Positions 60,420 through 64,000 of a stretch of DNA of 64,000 nt are shown here, piece by piece. Numbering within the stretch: the first letter of the stretch is position 1; each line of letters begins with the position of its first letter. The stretch lies in assembly GCF_028748105.1 (NCBI RefSeq), contig NZ_CP118168.1:744001-808000 (forward strand), written 5' to 3'. Source of the stretch: Entomospira nematocerorum. Lineage in GTDB: Bacteria; Spirochaetota; Spirochaetia; WRBN01. Both the position numbers and the translations under genes were made by a program. A model generated the notes under the pieces. That model was not told where the DNA came from and did not search any database. It worked only from the letters and a program-made list of their open reading frames with translations.

Positions 60420-62159
60420 ATGAGTCAGGAAGAGTTATCAACTATCCGTCATAGTATGGCACATGTGCTTGCTGCTGCTGTTCAAGAGTTACAACCTGGA
60501 ACTTTATTTGCTATTGGACCATCCATTGCGGAAGGTTTCTATTATGATATGCGCACACCTGAGCATCTTACTATGGAACATCTATCGGATATTGAGATGA
60601 AAATGCGCGAGATTATCGCACGAGATGAGGATTTTCGAAGAGAGGAAGTTAGTAGAGAGGAGGCCTTAGCGCTATTCGCTCATAATCCATATAAAGTTGA
60701 AATTATTGAGTCACTCCCACTAGATGCTACGATTACGCTGTATCGTTTAGGTACATTTGTCGACTTGTGCCGCGGTCCACATGTTGCTAATACCCGGATG
60801 TTGCGTGCGGATGCATTTAAACTCTTACATCTTGCGGGAGCTTATTGGAGAGGAGATGAAACACGCGATCAATTGCAACGGGTATATGCAACAGCGTTTT
60901 ATAATGTGCAGGATCTTGAGGCGCACTTACTCCTGTTACAAGAGCGAGAGAAACGTGATCATCGCCGTATTGGAAAGGATTTGGATCTGTTTAGCTTTCA
61001 TGAGGAAGCAGGTGCGGGGTTAGTATATTGGCATCCGATGGGTGGGCGAATTCGCCATACTATTGAGGATTTCTGGAAAAAAGAGCATTTGAAAAATGGG
61101 TATGAGCTGATTTATACGCCTCATATTGGGCGTTCTTGGTTGTGGGAAACTTCTGGGCATTTAGGGTTCTATCAAGACAGTATGTACAGTCCCATGGAAA
61201 TCGATCAGCAGGATTATTATGTTAAGCCGATGAATTGTCCTTTCCATATTATGATTTATCGTAATGATAAAAAGAGTTATAGACAACTCCCTTGTCGTTG
61301 GGCGGAATTAGGCACTGTTTATCGTTATGAGCGTGCTGGTGCTTTGCATGGAATGATGCGTGTACGAGGATTTACGCAGGATGATGCTCATATTTTTTGT
61401 ACACCAGAGCAGCTTGAGTCTGAAATTTATGAGGCACTTCGCTTTAGTTTGAATATTTTATCTACTTTTGGATTTCGTAAAATCTCTGCATTTTTAAGTA
61501 CAAAACCAGAAGGAAAGAGCGTAGGTGAAGAGCATCGCTGGATAGAGGCAACATCTGCATTGGAAGGGGCACTTCAAAGAGCGTCATTGGAGTATGGAAC
61601 TGATATAGGTGGTGGAGCTTTTTATGGTCCTAAGATTGATTTAAAGATTGAAGACTCTATGGGTCGTGAGTGGCAGTTATCCACCATTCAGCTTGATTTT
61701 AATATGCCAGAACGTTTTAATTTACATTTTATCGATAGAGATGGACAAGCTAAACGCCCGTATATGGTACATCGAGCACTATTAGGATCGTTAGAGCGAT
61801 TTATGGGTGTTGTCACAGAGCATTACGCAGGTGCATTTCCTCTTTGGTTAGCTCCAATTCAGGTTAGAATCGTTCCTGTTAGCATGAAATTTACAGAGTA
61901 TGCTGAAACAGTAAAGCGTTATTTACTAGAAGATTTACGTGTGGATATTGATGATGGTGATGATAGAATGCAAGCAAAAATACGAAAAGCTAATGAATTA
62001 CGCATACCTTACACATTAGTTGTTGGGGGTAGAGATCAGGAGAATAACACGGCAAGTGTGAAGGTGCGTGGTGGTGAAGATAAGAGGGATATTTCTCTGG
62101 AAGACTTACGTGCGTTCTTGATAGAGAAAAATGCTTCTAAAGCATTGAATTTAAATTAA
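60420..62159 (+). CDS. thrS: Threonine--tRNA ligase without TGS domain
   Basis: 579 residues beginning at the editing domain: HSMAHVL (the H-x3-H) at about 11, CRGPHVANT at about 117, then class II catalytic motifs MNCPFHIMIY (zinc Cys), ERAGALHGMMRVRGFTQDDAH, GGGAFYGPKID and RALLGSLERF; the anticodon-binding domain is at about 480-579. The N-terminal TGS domain of most bacterial ThrRS is missing; Borrelia ThrRS is also about 580 residues. It charges tRNA-Thr and clears Ser-tRNA-Thr. Confidence 0.95.
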   Translation: MSQEELSTIRHSMAHVLAAAVQELQPGTLFAIGPSIAEGFYYDMRTPEHLTMEHLSDIEMKMREIIARDEDFRREEVSREEALALFAHNPYKVEIIESLPLDATITLYRLGTFVDLCRGPHVANTRMLRADAFKLLHLAGAYWRGDETRDQLQRVYATAFYNVQDLEAHLLLLQEREKRDHRRIGKDLDLFSFHEEAGAGLVYWHPMGGRIRHTIEDFWKKEHLKNGYELIYTPHIGRSWLWETSGHLGFYQDSMYSPMEIDQQDYYVKPMNCPFHIMIYRNDKKSYRQLPCRWAELGTVYRYERAGALHGMMRVRGFTQDDAHIFCTPEQLESEIYEALRFSLNILSTFGFRKISAFLSTKPEGKSVGEEHRWIEATSALEGALQRASLEYGTDIGGGAFYGPKIDLKIEDSMGREWQLSTIQLDFNMPERFNLHFIDRDGQAKRPYMVHRALLGSLERFMGVVTEHYAGAFPLWLAPIQVRIVPVSMKFTEYAETVKRYLLEDLRVDIDDGDDRMQAKIRKANELRIPYTLVVGGRDQENNTASVKVRGGEDKRDISLEDLRAFLIEKNASKALNLN

Positions 62160-62209
62160 CAACATCACATTTATGTGATATTGCATTCATTTTTGATAAG
62201 GAGTTTTTC

Positions 62210-62755
62210 ATGAAAAAGTTATTAATGATTGCTACTTTAGCATTAGCAGGTGTTACATCTGCTCATGCGGGTATTGGTCTTGGTGCAGTTTTTGGTAGTG
62301 GCACTTCTTGGGGTGGCTGGGGTTTTGGCTGGGGAGTTGGATTGAGCATTGGTCTTGGGGAGTATGATCGTGTAGATTGGGAATTTGCTATTCGATTTGC
62401 TGGTGGATCACGGGCTTTCTATATTAACTTAGATTCTGCATGGCATTTTTTCCAATTAGATATCGTTGAGTTTATGGCTTTTTATATTGGTGTAGGGCCT
62501 TACGTTAATCTTAGTTTTATCAGTGGTATTAAAAATCATGTTACTAATGATAGTTACGGTGGTGGTTTTGGGTTAGATTTCGGTGGTCGTTTACCACTAG
62601 GTCTTCGCTTTTTCTTTGCTGATCGATTTGATGCATGGATTGCTATTGTACCCCAGATTGGACTCCGATTAGGATTCGGTGATTTCTATGCTAATAGTCG
62701 TGTACGAGTTGGTGGTGGAATTGGTGGAGAAATTGGTATTCGTTATTGGTTCTAG
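62210..62755 (+). CDS. Small exported beta-barrel protein, tandem copy 1
   Basis: 181 residues; AAGGAG 7 bases before the ATG. Signal peptide MKKLLMIATLALAGVTSAHA ends in AHA. The mature part is nearly all beta strand with Gly/Trp/Tyr (GTSWGGWGFGWGVGLSIGLG) and ends VGGGIGGEIGIRYWF, an aromatic C terminus as needed for outer-membrane insertion. It resembles small spirochaete barrel proteins of the DUF3996 kind, from memory. The second copy follows. A short palindrome (ATCACAT-TT-ATGTGAT) stands between thrS and the gene. Confidence 0.78.
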   Translation: MKKLLMIATLALAGVTSAHAGIGLGAVFGSGTSWGGWGFGWGVGLSIGLGEYDRVDWEFAIRFAGGSRAFYINLDSAWHFFQLDIVEFMAFYIGVGPYVNLSFISGIKNHVTNDSYGGGFGLDFGGRLPLGLRFFFADRFDAWIAIVPQIGLRLGFGDFYANSRVRVGGGIGGEIGIRYWF

Positions 62756-62790
62756 ATTTTTTTAATTCAATGTAATAGTTTTATTAATAG

Positions 62791-62819
62791 CGCATCACGC
62801 TAGAGTGATGCGTTTTTTT
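62791..62819 (+). terminator. Terminator between the tandem barrel genes
   Basis: CGCATCAC, loop GCTAGA, GTGATGCG, then seven T. Confidence 0.9.
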
Positions 62820-62909
62820 AATTGTATTTCCTTTAATTTTTGACTATCTTGATGATAAGAAAAAATCTAATATCAGTGAATTTTTGCGGTATAAAAAAGG
62901 GGAAATTAT

Positions 62910-63455
62910 ATGAAGAAAGTGTTACTAATATTAATATTTACTTTTGTCGGACTTAGTGCTGCTCAGGCGCGTGTGGGGTTAGGTATCGTTTGGGGAGGGA
63001 GTGCTGCATGGAATGGATGGCGGGGAAATTATGGAGCAGGATTTAGTCTTGCTGTTGGGGAGCTGGAACGAGTAAATTGGGAGATGGCGTTACGATTTTG
63101 GGGAGGAAATAATTACTTTAATTTTAATATTGATACTGCATGGCACGCTTATCAATATAACTTAGCCTCTTTCGTTGGCTTATATATTGGTATTGGACCT
63201 TACTTAGGGTTTCAATGGGATATGATTAAGTATAGGGGTGATGATAATCGTACGTATCAACGATACTCCGTTGATATCGGAGCTCGTGTTCCTATTGGAT
63301 TTCGATTTTTCTTTGCAAGACATTTTGAAATTTGGCTAGGAATGGTTCCCAATGTCGGATTACTTATTGATATTGCTAATCAAGCGATTGGTGGTACTCG
63401 ATTTAGAGTTGGAGGTGGGATTGGTGGAGAAATCGGTTTTCGATTTTGGATTTAG
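62910..63455 (+). CDS. Small exported beta-barrel protein, tandem copy 2
   Basis: 181 residues, the same length as the gene before it; AAAAGGGG lies 8 bases before the ATG. Signal peptide MKKVLLILIFTFVGLSAAQA. It shares the strand pattern D-x-AWH...Y/F...GP-Y, R-x-P-x-G-FRFFFA..FxxW and the end VGGGIGGEIG-[FI]-R-[FY]-W, so the two arose by duplication, but the loops (YRGDDNRTYQRY) have diverged. It has its own region upstream, and a terminator on each side, so it can be expressed separately. Confidence 0.78.
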   Translation: MKKVLLILIFTFVGLSAAQARVGLGIVWGGSAAWNGWRGNYGAGFSLAVGELERVNWEMALRFWGGNNYFNFNIDTAWHAYQYNLASFVGLYIGIGPYLGFQWDMIKYRGDDNRTYQRYSVDIGARVPIGFRFFFARHFEIWLGMVPNVGLLIDIANQAIGGTRFRVGGGIGGEIGFRFWI

Positions 63456-63476
63456 AGAAGATTTTCTATTTTTAAT

Positions 63477-63507
63477 AAAAAATCCCTAGAAACATATAGG
63501 GATTTTT
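63477..63507. terminator. Bidirectional terminator
   Basis: AAAAAATCCCTA (63477-63488), loop, TAGGGATTTTT (63497-63507). Confidence 0.85.
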
Positions 63508-63541
63508 CATGGATGCTCCGAAATTTAGGCTAGAGGTATCT

Positions 63542-63991
63542 ATGATTGCAAAAAAAGTGGCATGCATTGTTGGAGTGTTCCTATGTGTACCTACGATATT
63601 CGCACTATTTGAGGATCCAGCGATGATTATTGAATCCTATGTGGCACGGATCGTGCCTAAGGATATGGAAATTGGAATGCTTTACGGATTAAACCATGTA
63701 GATGCTACTGATGCGGTACTTTGGCGAGTGATTGATGGTATACGTCGAGGTGCTTTACCCTCATCTGTAATTGCTGATAATTCTAGAGTATTGGTATTTT
63801 CACAATTAGAGATACTACAGAAGCAAATGATTCCTCATCATGTATGGCGATTGGCCTCATGGCAGTATCAAGGAGATTATGCATTAATACCAGCGCGTAT
63901 CATAACTCGCAATGGATGGATGGTTGTAGAATTCCTTTTTAGTAGAGATAAACAACAGTTACTGGGTATTCTCGTTACGGAGGATAGGTAA
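63542..63991 (+). CDS. Exported protein of unknown function
   Basis: 149 residues from the ATG at 63542, with AGAGG 6 bases upstream; an in-frame ATG at 63509 lies inside the terminator arm. Signal peptide MIAKKVACIVGVFLCVPTIFA, then a mainly alpha/beta domain (WRVIDGIRRGALPSSV, VWRLASWQYQGDYALIPARI). No family recognised. It is the last gene before the window end; bases 63992-64000 show nothing. Confidence 0.65.
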   Translation: MIAKKVACIVGVFLCVPTIFALFEDPAMIIESYVARIVPKDMEIGMLYGLNHVDATDAVLWRVIDGIRRGALPSSVIADNSRVLVFSQLEILQKQMIPHHVWRLASWQYQGDYALIPARIITRNGWMVVEFLFSRDKQQLLGILVTEDR

Positions 63992-64000
63992 CGGGGGTGT

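Noticed and set aside
62164..62179. ATCACAT-TT-ATGTGAT as a CRP site
   Set aside because: The half-site order is inverted relative to TGTGA-N6-TCACA and it follows the thrS stop directly; a weak hairpin is more likely.
1..64000. CRISPR array, prophage or insertion sequence
   Set aside because: No regularly spaced repeat, integrase, transposase or phage structural gene was seen.

Overview
The window is an AT-rich, gene-dense stretch of a double-membrane bacterial chromosome, best read as a spirochaete. The support is a cheA / cheW-cheR-like / cheX / cheY operon in the order known from Treponema and Borrelia, a FliG1-like extra switch protein, a long PPi-dependent phosphofructokinase, a threonyl-tRNA synthetase without a TGS domain, YidC with a large periplasmic domain, and several small signal-peptide-bearing outer-membrane beta-barrel candidates. 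The genus cannot be fixed from sequence alone. No phage, insertion sequence, CRISPR array or rRNA is visible; this is core chromosome with many overlapping genes.

Layout. 1-5.3 kb: a truncated unknown gene, a DUF115/MptE-like protein, a DinG-type helicase and an unknown membrane protein, converging on recA. 6.6-12.7 kb: a catalytically dead M50-type membrane protein, then rpmH-rnpA-yidD-yidC-khpB-priA. pgsA faces priA. 13.5-18.5 kb: yajC, a fused secDF, hisS and rlmE, the translocon plus a translation pair. 18.5-22.3 kb: two GT4 glycosyltransferases, a PHP phosphatase and a VanY-type lipoprotein peptidase. 22.3-25.3 kb: three outer-membrane-like genes around a pair of back-to-back promoters. 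25.5-30.2 kb: full-length nifU, a FliG1-like gene, an unknown gene and pfp. 30.3-37.4 kb (minus strand): rnz, the chemotaxis operon and era. 37.5-48.5 kb: galE, a HAD phosphatase, mutL, hrpA, an orphan N6-adenine methyltransferase, ispH, a GNAT protein and pyrG. 48.7-49.0 kb: converging tRNA-Arg(UCU) and tRNA-Leu(UAA). 49.1-52.7 kb: coaD, two exported proteins and glyS. 52.9-55.9 kb: an IMPDH-like barrel protein in an operon with an OmpR-type regulator and a sensor kinase. 56-60 kb: a GNAT gene and a four-gene peptide/nickel-type ABC transporter without its binding protein. 60.2-64 kb: a CopZ-like metallochaperone, thrS, two tandem paralogous barrels and an unknown exported protein.

How it works together. 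The rpmH and yajC clusters supply membrane-protein insertion and secretion (YidD, YidC, YajC, SecDF). The che cluster sends methyl-accepting receptor signals through CheA to CheY, with CheX as phosphatase. Promoters close to TTGACA-17-TATAAT and strong hairpin terminators, several of them bidirectional between converging genes, can be read directly.

Most unusual signals: the M50 pseudoprotease between recA and rpmH; the CheW fused to a CheR-like domain with a degraded SAM site; overlapping divergent promoters and a structured 140-nt leader in the outer-membrane locus; palindromes over the -10 boxes of nifU and a GNAT gene; a 77-bp convergent overlap of hrpA with the methyltransferase; and the IMPDH-like/two-component operon.
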